A stretch of 64,000 bases of DNA, taken from Bacteroidia bacterium (GTDB taxonomy: Bacteria; Bacteroidota; Bacteroidia; J057; JADKCL01). The notes beneath the pieces are model-generated. The model was not told the origin of the DNA and searched no databases. It saw only the letters and a list, made by a program, of their open reading frames with translations. The DNA lies in NCBI GenBank assembly GCA_020635905.1, contig JACJYV010000008.1, forward strand, positions 434,001 to 498,000. Reading direction: 5' to 3'. Shown piece after piece: positions 1 through 7,871 of the stretch. Position 1 is the first letter of the stretch. Every line of letters begins with the position of its first letter. A program made the position numbers and the translations under genes.

Positions 1-171
1 TAGCTCTTCCAGCACGGGAATGGGGATGATCACATCATGCTCATCAAAGTTTTCAATTGCACGGTGGTCGTAAAGGATTACTGACGTATCCAGCACAAAA
101 ATCTTTCTTTCTTTAATTTTTGCTTTGCCGGATGGACCTGTCTTGGCGGCGGTTGCCGTTTTTCTTACCAT
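1..171 (-). CDS. PhoH-like protein, N-terminal PIN domain (partial, runs off left edge)
   Basis: The minus-strand frame opens with ATG at 171 and stays open to base 1 (57 codons). After about 23 basic, low-complexity residues comes KIFVLDTSVILYD, the first strand and catalytic Asp of a PIN domain, followed by a VLEEL segment. This beginning is typical of the two-domain PhoH-like proteins (PIN nuclease fused to a PhoH ATPase), which are cytoplasmic and linked to RNA handling. Only the start is visible, so the ATPase half is inferred. A stand-alone PIN protein is the alternative. Confidence 0.7.
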   Translation of the reverse strand, partial: MVRKTATAAKTGPSGKAKIKERKIFVLDTSVILYDHRAIENFDEHDVIIPIPVLEEL

Positions 172-300
172 ATCTGTCTCGTATGCGTCCGATTGGCGAA
201 ATCTCAAACCAATCACTCATTACAATGGCTAAATTAGATCAGAGGAAAGGCTGTTAACAGGGCAATTATCCACAGGTTTGGTGTGAAGTGGCCTAATTTA

Positions 301-345
301 GATGTGAGATGGTTAGATGTGAGATGGTTAGATGTGAGATGTTAG
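301..345. repeat. Tandem 15-bp repeat in intergenic DNA
   Basis: About three units of GGTTAGATGTGAGAT in tandem, inside the 278-bp gap between the PhoH-like gene and the TPR membrane protein. The rest of the gap holds similar GTTAG/GATTAG words and no gene. The same word family (TTAGATGTTAGA-like) recurs near 10280, 40240, 42045 and 54090. Confidence 0.7.
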
Positions 346-449
346 AGAGGTGAGTCGTTAGTCCTGTGATTTTAGAGATTAGACTTTGAGGGTGAAGAAA
401 TTGGGTAGGAGATTCGTTAAATCAGATTGTTTGAGATAGTTGAATCAGG

Positions 450-2237
450 TCAGGGATGGATTTGCTGCCAGTAGATGGGATCGATTTGGGTGTCGAGGTC
501 GCGGGCTTTTTGGGCATCGCTTTGGGCCATGGCGAAGTTTCCCTGTGCGAAAAATACGTAACTGCGGCACAGCCAGGCATGCCCGAGATTGGGGTTGCGG
601 CGCAGGGCTTCGTCGAAGTCGGCCATGGCGCCTTCCAGGTCGCCAGATTGAAAGCGGGCCAGTCCGCGGTTGACCCAGGCTTCGACCAGTCCGGGACGCA
701 CTTTGATCGCCTGGTCAAAATCGAGGCGGGCGAGGCGCAGGTTGCCCATTTCCAGGTAAAGGTTGCCCCGGTTGTTCAGGGCCTGGCCATAATTGGGCCG
801 TATTTTCAGGGCCCGGGTGTAGGCTTCGAGGGCTTCGTCTTTGCGGCCGACGGCCGCGAGGGCTACCCCCAGGTTGTACTGGGGATCGAAATAATCTGGC
901 CGCAAGGCCAGTGCCTGCTGGTAGTCGGCAATGGTGCGGGTCCAATCTCCTGATTTGGAATAATATAATCCCCGATTGGAATAGGCCAGAGCCACCTGAG
1001 GGTATTTTTCAATCACATCCGTCCATAATACGCCGCTGTTTTCCCAAACCTGAGAGCGGTGCCAGGTCTGAATAGCCAGGGTAGCGCCCGCAAAAGTTAC
1101 CAATCCAAACATCACAAACCCCAGGCGCATGCCCCAATGGTCAATTGCACGGTGTATGCCATATCCCAGCAGAAAAAAAGGCCCCACTGAGGACAGGTAG
1201 GTATAGCGATCTGCGATCAGGGCATTGCCCACCCCGATCAGTTGCAAAACCAGGATCAGATTGATCAGATAAAACAGAAATGCAAACAGAATAAAGCGGT
1301 TTTTCCGTCCGAAATAAACAGAAATCCCTATCAACAACAGAGCCCCGACCGGCATGAGGTAGAAAAGGAAAGGCAGGTTTTGGGGATCGGGAAATGGATA
1401 CATTATGGATACGTTATGGATATATCCCAATCTTACCAGATACATCACGAGGCCATAACTGGCAAAAATCCCTTTTTGCCAGAGGTTAAAATTGTGGGCC
1501 TCCAGATTCCCCCCGGCAGACTGACTTTGTAGGGTAATGAGGCCCATGAGGATGGCAAGCACGAGGAAGGGAAGGATTTTTAAGCCAAAGTTCAGGTCAA
1601 TTTTCCTTTGCTGAAGTAACTGCAGAGCCAGCAACACCAGGGGAAAGACCACGGCGGCTGGTTTGGAAAGCAGAGACAGGGTGAATAATCCCAGGGCGAG
1701 AATCCAAAGCGCGGGACGCGGCTTTTCAAGATACCGCAGCCAGACCAGCAGCCCCCAGAGAAAGAAAAAGACGTAGAGTACGTCTTTGCGCTCAGAAATC
1801 CAGGCTACGGATTCCACATGCAGGGGATGAACGGCAAACAGCAAAGCTGCCACCAGACCCGGCCAGGGGCTTTTGGGAAAAATCCGCCAAAGGAAAAGGA
1901 AAACCAATACGGTATTGGCCAGGTGAAAAAGGAGATTTACCAGATGATAAGAAAAGGGATTCAACCCGGAAATCTGGTAATTCAGAATGAGGCTGAGCAT
2001 GGTTACAGGGTGAATGTTGCCCCCAACCTGTTGGGTAAACAGATCGCCCACCTGATCCGCTCCAAAATTGGTCACCAGGGGATTGGCAGTTACGTAAATC
2101 TGATCGTCCCAATTGGTGAATTCGCCATTCAGAGCGGGAAGGTAGATTACCACTGTGCCCAGCAAAATCAGGACCAGAGCGAGGATTACCCTGCGGTCCG
2201 GGAGGCTGGATTTTGCATGCAGAGCTTCTCCTTCCAT
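450..2237 (-). CDS. Membrane glycosyltransferase-like protein with C-terminal TPR repeats (TMTC-like)
   Basis: 595 residues. The first 370 or so form a polytopic membrane domain with about ten hydrophobic segments. An acidic luminal loop motif (FTNWDDQIYV) follows the first segment and HPLHVESVAWISERKD lies near residue 140. These are features of GT-C/PMT-type and eukaryotic TMTC proteins, which transfer mannose from lipid carriers on the outer side of the membrane. Residues from about 410 onward are TPR units (ALAYSNRGLYY, AWVNRGLARF and others). A paralogue with the same layout lies at 38231-40222. The substrate is unknown and the catalytic role is inferred from architecture. Confidence 0.75.
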   Translation of the reverse strand: MEGEALHAKSSLPDRRVILALVLILLGTVVIYLPALNGEFTNWDDQIYVTANPLVTNFGADQVGDLFTQQVGGNIHPVTMLSLILNYQISGLNPFSYHLVNLLFHLANTVLVFLFLWRIFPKSPWPGLVAALLFAVHPLHVESVAWISERKDVLYVFFFLWGLLVWLRYLEKPRPALWILALGLFTLSLLSKPAAVVFPLVLLALQLLQQRKIDLNFGLKILPFLVLAILMGLITLQSQSAGGNLEAHNFNLWQKGIFASYGLVMYLVRLGYIHNVSIMYPFPDPQNLPFLFYLMPVGALLLIGISVYFGRKNRFILFAFLFYLINLILVLQLIGVGNALIADRYTYLSSVGPFFLLGYGIHRAIDHWGMRLGFVMFGLVTFAGATLAIQTWHRSQVWENSGVLWTDVIEKYPQVALAYSNRGLYYSKSGDWTRTIADYQQALALRPDYFDPQYNLGVALAAVGRKDEALEAYTRALKIRPNYGQALNNRGNLYLEMGNLRLARLDFDQAIKVRPGLVEAWVNRGLARFQSGDLEGAMADFDEALRRNPNLGHAWLCRSYVFFAQGNFAMAQSDAQKARDLDTQIDPIYWQQIHP

Positions 2238-2280
2238 GGAGGAAAATTAGGGAAATCAACCCAATCTCTCCAATATTTTA

Positions 2281-2288
2281 TATCTTTG
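2281..2288 (+). promoter_or_regulatory. Candidate -7 box for the ImmA/PIN pair
   Basis: TATCTTTG fits the Bacteroidota -7 consensus TAnnTTTG, 69 bp before the ATG of the ImmA-like gene and in the only gap that could hold its promoter. No clear -33 TTG was seen at the usual distance, so support is limited to one box. Confidence 0.35.
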
Positions 2289-2357
2289 GATTGAGTAATC
2301 TGCGTATGATTCTTTCGTTTAACGGTTAAGAATTACCTTTTTTCCTCCATCCCGAAA

Positions 2358-3482
2358 ATGAAAAAGACAATGAACGTAAATCCTGATATACTGCGCTGGG
2401 CCATTGACCGGGCAGGATATGATGAGATTGAATTCATTGAAAGAAATCCAAAGGTAAAGAAGTGGATAGAAGGAGAAAAAGAACCAACGGTTAAGCAGTT
2501 GGAAGAGTTTTCCCGAAAAGTATTTCTTCCGTTTGGCTACCTGTTTTTGCAAATTCCTCCCAAAGAAAGCCTGCCTATTCCTTTTTTCAGAAGCAATGGG
2601 ACTTTAGCGGAAAAAGTAAGCCTAAACATTTATGATACCATACTACTTCTCCAACAAAGGCAGGAATGGTTGAAGGGGTATTTGGAAGATAGCGGATTCG
2701 AAAAACTCCCTTTTGTAGGAAAATTTAGGGGAAAATTTGATGCGAAGGCGATTGTGCAAAGCATCAGGGAGGAACTGGATCTGAATGAAAATTGGGCCAG
2801 CAATTTTCAAAAATGGGAAGATGCCTTAAATCACCTGGTTGAATTAATTGAGGACAAGGGTATAATTATAGTTTTCAATGGTGTTTTTGAAAACAGTACC
2901 AGAAGAAAAATCCCGGTTGACGAATGTCGTGGATTTGTTCTGGTGGATGAGATCGCCCCTTTCATGTTTGTCAATAATGCGGATTATAAATCTGCCCAAA
3001 TGTTTACCCTGGTTCATGAACTTGCCCATATTTGGACCGGACAAAGCGCCGGATTTGATTTCCGAAAACTTCAGCCAGCAGATAATCCCATTGAAAAACT
3101 GTGCGATCAGGTTGCCGCAGAATTCTTAGTCCCTGAGAAGGAATTTGACATGCAATGGAACCAAAACCCCAATACTAAAACGATTGCAAGATATTTTAAG
3201 GTAAGTGAAATTGTAATTGCCAGAAGAGCACTTGATACAGGGAAATGGTCCAAAAGAAATTTCTTTGATTTCTATGAGGCATACCAAAACAGAGAATTTC
3301 AAAAGAAGGCAAATCAGGGGGGAGGGAACTTTTATGCCACAGCAAAAAAACGATTGAGCGTTACTTTCGCGTCTCATGTGAACACGGCCGTAAAATCCGG
3401 CCAACTGCTTTACAGGGATGCCTGCAAATTGACCAGTATGAAGGGGGATACCTTCGAGAATTTCTTTTCAAAACATTTCTGA
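2358..3482 (+). CDS. ImmA/IrrE family metallo-endopeptidase with N-terminal HTH-like region
   Basis: 374 residues. The N-terminal 60 residues (WAIDRAGYDEIEF, VKKWIEGEKEPT) resemble the XRE-type helix-turn-helix module often fused to ImmA domains. The zinc-peptidase motif HELAH is at residues 220-224 and a glutamate-rich helix with EFLVPEKEF lies about 30 residues later. Family members cleave phage-type or toxin-linked repressors. The next gene starts 3 bp after this stop and encodes a DUF4411 PIN protein, so the two are co-transcribed and probably form a toxin-antitoxin or repressor/protease module. Which protein neutralises the other cannot be read from sequence. Confidence 0.85.
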   Translation: MKKTMNVNPDILRWAIDRAGYDEIEFIERNPKVKKWIEGEKEPTVKQLEEFSRKVFLPFGYLFLQIPPKESLPIPFFRSNGTLAEKVSLNIYDTILLLQQRQEWLKGYLEDSGFEKLPFVGKFRGKFDAKAIVQSIREELDLNENWASNFQKWEDALNHLVELIEDKGIIIVFNGVFENSTRRKIPVDECRGFVLVDEIAPFMFVNNADYKSAQMFTLVHELAHIWTGQSAGFDFRKLQPADNPIEKLCDQVAAEFLVPEKEFDMQWNQNPNTKTIARYFKVSEIVIARRALDTGKWSKRNFFDFYEAYQNREFQKKANQGGGNFYATAKKRLSVTFASHVNTAVKSGQLLYRDACKLTSMKGDTFENFFSKHF

Positions 3483-3485
3483 TCC

Positions 3486-3986
3486 ATGCTGAAATATGTG
3501 GTGGACAGTAATTTCTTTATTCAGGCTCACCGGGCCACATATCCTTTGGATGTTGCCCTAAACTTTTGGGTAAAAATCAGAGACCTTGCTCAAAGAGGCA
3601 TACTTATCAGCATTGATAAAGTCAAAGACGAACTCTATGACAGAAATGATGATCTGGAAAACTGGTGTAAAAACAACCTGCCACGAGATTTTTTCCATCC
3701 TACAGAACCCGTTTTGCAGGAATATCAAATGGTAGTGAACTGGGCCATCTCACGCAACAACCATTATTTGCCAGGCGCAATAAACGAATTCTTATCTGCA
3801 GATGAAGCGGATGCCTTTTTGATTGCATTTTCACTTGCAGACCCTCAAAACAGGTGCATTGTAACCCAGGAGGTAAGCGCTCCCTTAGGAAAGAACCAAA
3901 TTAAGATTCCCGATTGCTGCAATGCCCTGCATGTAACCCATTTCAATACGATTCAGATGTTCCGAAACTTAAGAGAAACTTTCTAA
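3486..3986 (+). CDS. DUF4411-type PIN-domain protein (putative toxin)
   Basis: 166 residues beginning YVVDSNFFIQAH, the first beta strand of a PIN nuclease with its catalytic Asp. A further acidic cluster, ADEADAFLIAFSLA, lies near residue 105, and a VTQE strand near 123 matches the usual third and fourth acidic positions. PIN toxins are Mg-dependent RNases. DUF4411 proteins are commonly paired with an ImmA/IrrE gene, as here. The start is 3 bp after the upstream stop, so translational coupling is likely. RNase activity is inferred from the fold. Confidence 0.75.
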   Translation: MLKYVVDSNFFIQAHRATYPLDVALNFWVKIRDLAQRGILISIDKVKDELYDRNDDLENWCKNNLPRDFFHPTEPVLQEYQMVVNWAISRNNHYLPGAINEFLSADEADAFLIAFSLADPQNRCIVTQEVSAPLGKNQIKIPDCCNALHVTHFNTIQMFRNLRETF

Positions 3987-4018
3987 AATCGCAGGGGAGC
4001 TTTTTCAACCGTTTTCCC

Positions 4019-4735
4019 CTACTTCCCTCCGTGGTTCCCGCACACCACTTCCACTTTTCCACCCGCATCTGCCACAAACTTTGGGCTAACGTAGGGAATC
4101 CCGAGTCCCATGCCGCGGAGGATGAAAAGCAGGCCCACGGTGGTCAGGACCCAGGGTACGGAACGGTTGATGAAGGTGCGCATTTTGACCGTGACGAAAC
4201 GGGCGCCAAAGGCCATGGCAAACATGAGGGGAAAGGTGCCAGCACCAAAGAGGGCCATGGCGGCCATTCCCTGCCAGACTTCATCTGACATAGCTGCATT
4301 CATCAATCCCATGTAAACAAATCCGCAGGGGAGCAAGCCGTTGAGCAGGCCGATCATGAACATGGAGTCCAGGGTGGCGCGGGAGAAGTAACGTCCAAAG
4401 CCCCGCCTGATCCAGGCGGTAAATTTATCCAGCACCCCGATTTGGAAGGGCAGTTTGAACTGCCCGAATTCACGGATGGCCCAGAGGAGCACCAGCACTC
4501 CCAGCCCGAGGGACAGGCTTTGCTGGAGGTGAAACATGCTGGCGCCTACGCCCAGCAGGGCCACTATGCCACCCAGCAGGCTGTAAGTCACGATCCTGCC
4601 CAGGTTGTAGAGTAATCTTCCCCAGAGGTAGGGCAGCTTGCCCATGCCCTTGCCGGGCAGGGCGAAGGCAATGGGCCCGCACATGCCGACGCAGTGCAGG
4701 CTGCCGAAGAGTCCTATGGTGAATGCGGTAAGCAT
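4019..4735 (-). CDS. Sulfite exporter TauE/SafE-family (DsbD_2-like) membrane protein
   Basis: 238 residues, about six membrane segments. It starts with FTIGLFGSLHCVGMCGPIA, whose paired Cys-x4-Cys motif in the first segment is characteristic of the small TauE/SafE or CcdA/DsbD-like proteins that accompany cbb3 oxidase genes. It is the last gene of the ccoS-ccoNOQPGH-safE run, 85 bp after ccoH. By context it may help copper handling or thiol/heme maturation for the oxidase. That role is inferred, not shown. Confidence 0.75.
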   Translation of the reverse strand: MLTAFTIGLFGSLHCVGMCGPIAFALPGKGMGKLPYLWGRLLYNLGRIVTYSLLGGIVALLGVGASMFHLQQSLSLGLGVLVLLWAIREFGQFKLPFQIGVLDKFTAWIRRGFGRYFSRATLDSMFMIGLLNGLLPCGFVYMGLMNAAMSDEVWQGMAAMALFGAGTFPLMFAMAFGARFVTVKMRTFINRSVPWVLTTVGLLFILRGMGLGIPYVSPKFVADAGGKVEVVCGNHGGK

Positions 4736-4740
4736 CTTTT

Positions 4741-4800
4741 TAGCTTCGAGCCGCGAGCTTCAAGCTTCGAGCTGAACAGTTTCATTCCAGACCCGCTGCC
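4741..4800. repeat. GAAGCTTCGAGC-type intergenic repeat
   Basis: Degenerate 8-10 bp words (AGCTTCGAGC, GAGCTTCAAGC) fill the gap between ccoH and the SafE-like gene. Related words occur at 19585-19605 and 59168-59190. No gene or terminator is visible. Confidence 0.5.
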
Positions 4801-4820
4801 CGCGACTATTTACCCGCTTC

Positions 4821-5285
4821 TCAAATAATTATTTCCTCCTCCTGGTAAAAGGATATTCCTCCTTCTTTCCAGTCGATCAGGACTTTCCAGTAGCCGGGCG
4901 CCAGGCCTTTCAGTTCGATTTGCTGTTCGCCTTTTTCATTGGGTTGGAGGCCAATGGCCATATCCATTTTCTGATCTGAGGCACGGTAAAGGGTAATTTC
5001 GCCCTGGGTGAGGGTGGAAGGGAAGGTGTCCAGGGGGAACTCCAGGAATAGTTTTCCTGCTTCGCGGTCCAGGCGCACCTGCACATCCTTGCCCAGCATT
5101 TTCACCATTTTCTGCTTGTCGATCTGTCCCTGAAAGGCGATTTCACGGGCGTAATAATCTTCCGTCACCAAAGGTGCGGGCTGTTTGGCGGCCTGGTAAA
5201 TGGCGTAAAATACAAAGCCACCAAACAGGATGAAGGAGGCAATGATGGCCACGGGCCAAACCTCGTATTTCTTTGAATTGCTCAT
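4821..5285 (-). CDS. ccoH: Cytochrome cbb3 oxidase maturation protein CcoH/FixH-like
   Basis: 154 residues with one membrane anchor (about residues 12-32) preceded by a short cytoplasmic N-terminus (KKYEVWPVAIIASF), then a periplasmic beta-rich domain with the family-like ALVTEDYYAREIAFQ stretch. FixH/CcoH is required for stable assembly of cbb3 oxidase. Its start overlaps the ccoG stop by 4 bases (ATGA), indicating translational coupling. Length and context fit the family well. Confidence 0.85.
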   Translation of the reverse strand: MSNSKKYEVWPVAIIASFILFGGFVFYAIYQAAKQPAPLVTEDYYAREIAFQGQIDKQKMVKMLGKDVQVRLDREAGKLFLEFPLDTFPSTLTQGEITLYRASDQKMDMAIGLQPNEKGEQQIELKGLAPGYWKVLIDWKEGGISFYQEEEIII

Positions 5286-6685
5286 AACGGACCAGTAAAT
5301 TTTTTCTTGACAGAAGTTACTTTTTTATCCCCGTCGAATACATCTATGCGGAGATTGAAGCTGTAGCCGGGCATTTTATCGGGGGGAATCTCAATGAGCA
5401 TGGCCCCGTTTTTGGTTTCACCTGCAGCCAGTTTGAGGGTTTCACCCCCAATGAGTTTCAGTTGGCCGGGCACATCGTCGCCCAGCTCAAAACGAAGCTC
5501 CATTTCCTCGGTGGATTTATTGACCACCATCAGGGTGTAGAGGTTGGATATGTCGCCATCCTCAGCCACGGTGTAGGTGCGGCCGGGTGCCCGCAGGAGG
5601 CGCATTTCTATTTCGGAACGGGTGGCCATGAAGCCGGTCAGGACGGAGAGGATGAGAAATAATACCGCGGTATAGGCGATGGCCCGGGGCGTAAATTTCC
5701 ATTTGGTACCCTCCTCGATCTGTTTGGCGGTGGCAAAGCGGACCAGCCCTTTGGGCTTGTTCACTTTTTCCATGATCTCGTCGCAGGCGTCGATGCAGGC
5801 GGTGCAGTTCACGCACTCCAGCTGGGTGCCGTTGCGGATGTCGATGCCTGTGGGGCATACGGCAATGCATTGCTTGCAGTCGATACAATCGCCCTGGTTT
5901 TCAGTTTCGAGGGAATTCTTTTTCAGTTTGCCTCTGGGTTCGCCCCGCACATGGTCATAGCTGATTACGAGGGAGCTTTTGTCGAGCAATACGCCCTGGA
6001 GACGTCCGTAGGGGCAGACCATGATGCAGGCCTGCTCTCTGAACCAGGCAAATACGAAGTAGAAGGCGGCCGAATTGAGCATTACGGCGGCAAAGGTGAT
6101 GGGGTGCTCCAGCGGCGAACTGGTGATGTGATCTATCAGGGCATCGCGGCCGATGATGTACGCCAGCATGGTGTTGGCCACGAGGATGGCAATGAGCACA
6201 AAGATGGTTTGCTTTAAGGTCTTTTTGAAGATCTTCTTTCCATCCCAGGGGGCATTGTCAAGCCGGCGCTGGGCGGCAGCATCGCCTTCGATCCAGTACT
6301 CGATTTTGCGGTACACCATTTCGAGAAAGATGGTCTGGGGACAGGCCCAACCACACCAGATGCGGCCAAAGACTACGGTAAACAAGACGATGGAAACAAT
6401 GAGGGCCACCATGCCCAGGCCAAAAAGGAGGAAGTCCTGGGGCCAGAAATGCATGCCCAGAATGATGAATTTCCGTTCGGGAAAATTGAAGAGCATGAAG
6501 GGCTCTCCGTTGACCGTGATCCATGGGGTCACCATGAGGATGGTCAGCAATATGATGCTGACCCAGGTGCGGTAACGGTAGAATCTTCCGTTGGGTCTTT
6601 TGGGGTGGAAGCCCACCCTGCGGCCTGAAAGATCGACGTTGTAGAGTTGATCCCGGAATCCTTCAGGAGTTTTTGCGGCTTTCAT
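5282..6685 (-). CDS. ccoG: Cytochrome c oxidase accessory protein CcoG (FixG), 4Fe-4S membrane protein
   Basis: 467 residues, about five membrane segments. The NapH-like motif WCGWACPQT lies near residue 111. A double ferredoxin cluster around residues 262-300 (CIDCKQCIAVCP and CVNCTACIDAC) can bind two 4Fe-4S clusters. The C-terminal Ig-like domain (IG_FixG) is periplasmic. CcoG acts as a copper reductase during cbb3 maturation. It lies 72 bp downstream of ccoP and overlaps ccoH by 4 bases in the minus-strand operon. Confidence 0.95.
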   Translation of the reverse strand: MKAAKTPEGFRDQLYNVDLSGRRVGFHPKRPNGRFYRYRTWVSIILLTILMVTPWITVNGEPFMLFNFPERKFIILGMHFWPQDFLLFGLGMVALIVSIVLFTVVFGRIWCGWACPQTIFLEMVYRKIEYWIEGDAAAQRRLDNAPWDGKKIFKKTLKQTIFVLIAILVANTMLAYIIGRDALIDHITSSPLEHPITFAAVMLNSAAFYFVFAWFREQACIMVCPYGRLQGVLLDKSSLVISYDHVRGEPRGKLKKNSLETENQGDCIDCKQCIAVCPTGIDIRNGTQLECVNCTACIDACDEIMEKVNKPKGLVRFATAKQIEEGTKWKFTPRAIAYTAVLFLILSVLTGFMATRSEIEMRLLRAPGRTYTVAEDGDISNLYTLMVVNKSTEEMELRFELGDDVPGQLKLIGGETLKLAAGETKNGAMLIEIPPDKMPGYSFNLRIDVFDGDKKVTSVKKKFTGPL

Positions 6686-6757
6686 TTTTCACTTTCATTA
6701 AAAGGGCGGGAAGAAGCAGAGGCTTCTCCCCGCCCGCAATCGAAACCGTTTCGATTC

Positions 6758-7651
6758 TCACTTAATATCCAGGGAATCTGCGTGCTTCGTTGTATCGGAT
6801 GTTACATTACTTTCAGAAATTGCGTTCTCACTTCCACCTTCGCCTGTCATCAGGCTACCCTGAGGTTCTTTGGGGTTGGGAGGATTGGTTCCGTGGAGGC
6901 TTTTGATGAAACTGGCCACCTGCAGACGCTGGTTGGAGCTCAGTTCTTCCTTCCAGGAGATCATCCCCTTTTCGGGCACCCCGTTGGTGATGGTGCGGTA
7001 GATGTCTTTGATGGTGTTGCCGTGCAGCCAGTAGTCGTCGGTCATGTTGGGTCCGATGCCACCTTCACCCAGGGCGCCGTGGCAGGCCATACAGTTGGCG
7101 GTCCAGATGGCGTGTCCGGCTTCGATGCTGGACTCATCTTCCAGTAAGACAAGCGCATCGTCGGGGAGTTCCACATCTTTGTAGGTCATTTCTGCCAGAG
7201 CCACCTCACGGGTGTACTCCTCGTCCTGCATAGGCCCCCACTTGAATATGTGGAAGACCAGCAGATAAATCACCCCAAAGCCCACGGTGCCGTAGAAGAT
7301 GGCAGCCAGCCAGGCCGGGATGGGGTTATCGAGTTCCTCGATCCCGTCGTAGCGGTGATCCATGAGGGGGTCTTTGGCGTCGGTGCCGGCAAAGTGGGCC
7401 ATGAGGGCCGCCCAGCTGATTTTGGAGGGATCCTTCACGGTTACGAAGAGGGTGATCACTCCCAGCAGGAGGATGATCACAACCATCAGCACCATCAGGA
7501 TGCGGAGTTGGGTGATAAATTCCTCGCCGATCAGGAGATTCTGGGATGCGTCCTGGGCCATGGCAGGCATGGCAGCCAGCAGGAGCAACGCTCCCAGACC
7601 TACAGGCCGGAGGCCTTTGTATATGCGATTATTTTTGAAATAGGTTTTCAT
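6758..7651 (-). CDS. ccoP: cbb3-type cytochrome c oxidase subunit III (CcoP), monoheme form
   Basis: 297 residues. The N-terminus has a cleavable-looking hydrophobic segment ending AMPAMAQ and a second membrane helix (about 50-70). The FixP_N region follows, with DNPIPAW near residue 108 and a third helix. A single cytochrome c domain carries CMACH (about residue 188) and a downstream Met (GPNM or KGMISW). Proteobacterial CcoP usually has two CXXCH motifs; only one is present here, a shorter form known in Bacteroidota. The tail of about 45 residues is Ser/Thr/Glu-rich. It transfers electrons to the CcoN centre. Confidence 0.92.
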   Translation of the reverse strand: MKTYFKNNRIYKGLRPVGLGALLLLAAMPAMAQDASQNLLIGEEFITQLRILMVLMVVIILLLGVITLFVTVKDPSKISWAALMAHFAGTDAKDPLMDHRYDGIEELDNPIPAWLAAIFYGTVGFGVIYLLVFHIFKWGPMQDEEYTREVALAEMTYKDVELPDDALVLLEDESSIEAGHAIWTANCMACHGALGEGGIGPNMTDDYWLHGNTIKDIYRTITNGVPEKGMISWKEELSSNQRLQVASFIKSLHGTNPPNPKEPQGSLMTGEGGSENAISESNVTSDTTKHADSLDIK

Positions 7652-7657
7652 GGGATG

Positions 7658-7858
7658 TTAAGCTTTACTCGTTTCTGAAATCTCAGGCTCTAAGTCCAGG
7701 GGAACATTTTTCATGTAGGAGATGTGGTTTTTGGGTACGATCAGATAAGCATATCCAAAGACGGCAAGCATCACCGCGAAGAAGATGATGAGGGTGATGA
7801 TGGGATATATCTCCACCCCGATTACTCCTTCATACACGTGTTTGACAAATTTCAACAT
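7658..7858 (-). CDS. ccoQ: Small cbb3 oxidase subunit CcoQ/FixQ-like
   Basis: 66 residues with one membrane helix (VEIYPIITLIIFFAVM, about residues 15-40) followed by an acidic tail. The chosen ATG at 7858 has a clear GGAGGAAA ribosome site about 5 bases upstream, rare in this window, which decides against the longer reading from 7936. It sits 13 bp after ccoNO and 6 bp before ccoP. CcoQ stabilises the CcoP association with the core. Assignment is by size, helix and position. Confidence 0.75.
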   Translation of the reverse strand: MLKFVKHVYEGVIGVEIYPIITLIIFFAVMLAVFGYAYLIVPKNHISYMKNVPLDLEPEISETSKA

Positions 7859-7871
7859 GGCTGTTTCCTCC

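Noticed and set aside
301..345. CRISPR-like or promoter repeat
   Set aside because: A short tandem of one 15-bp word without spacers, part of a wider microrepeat family.
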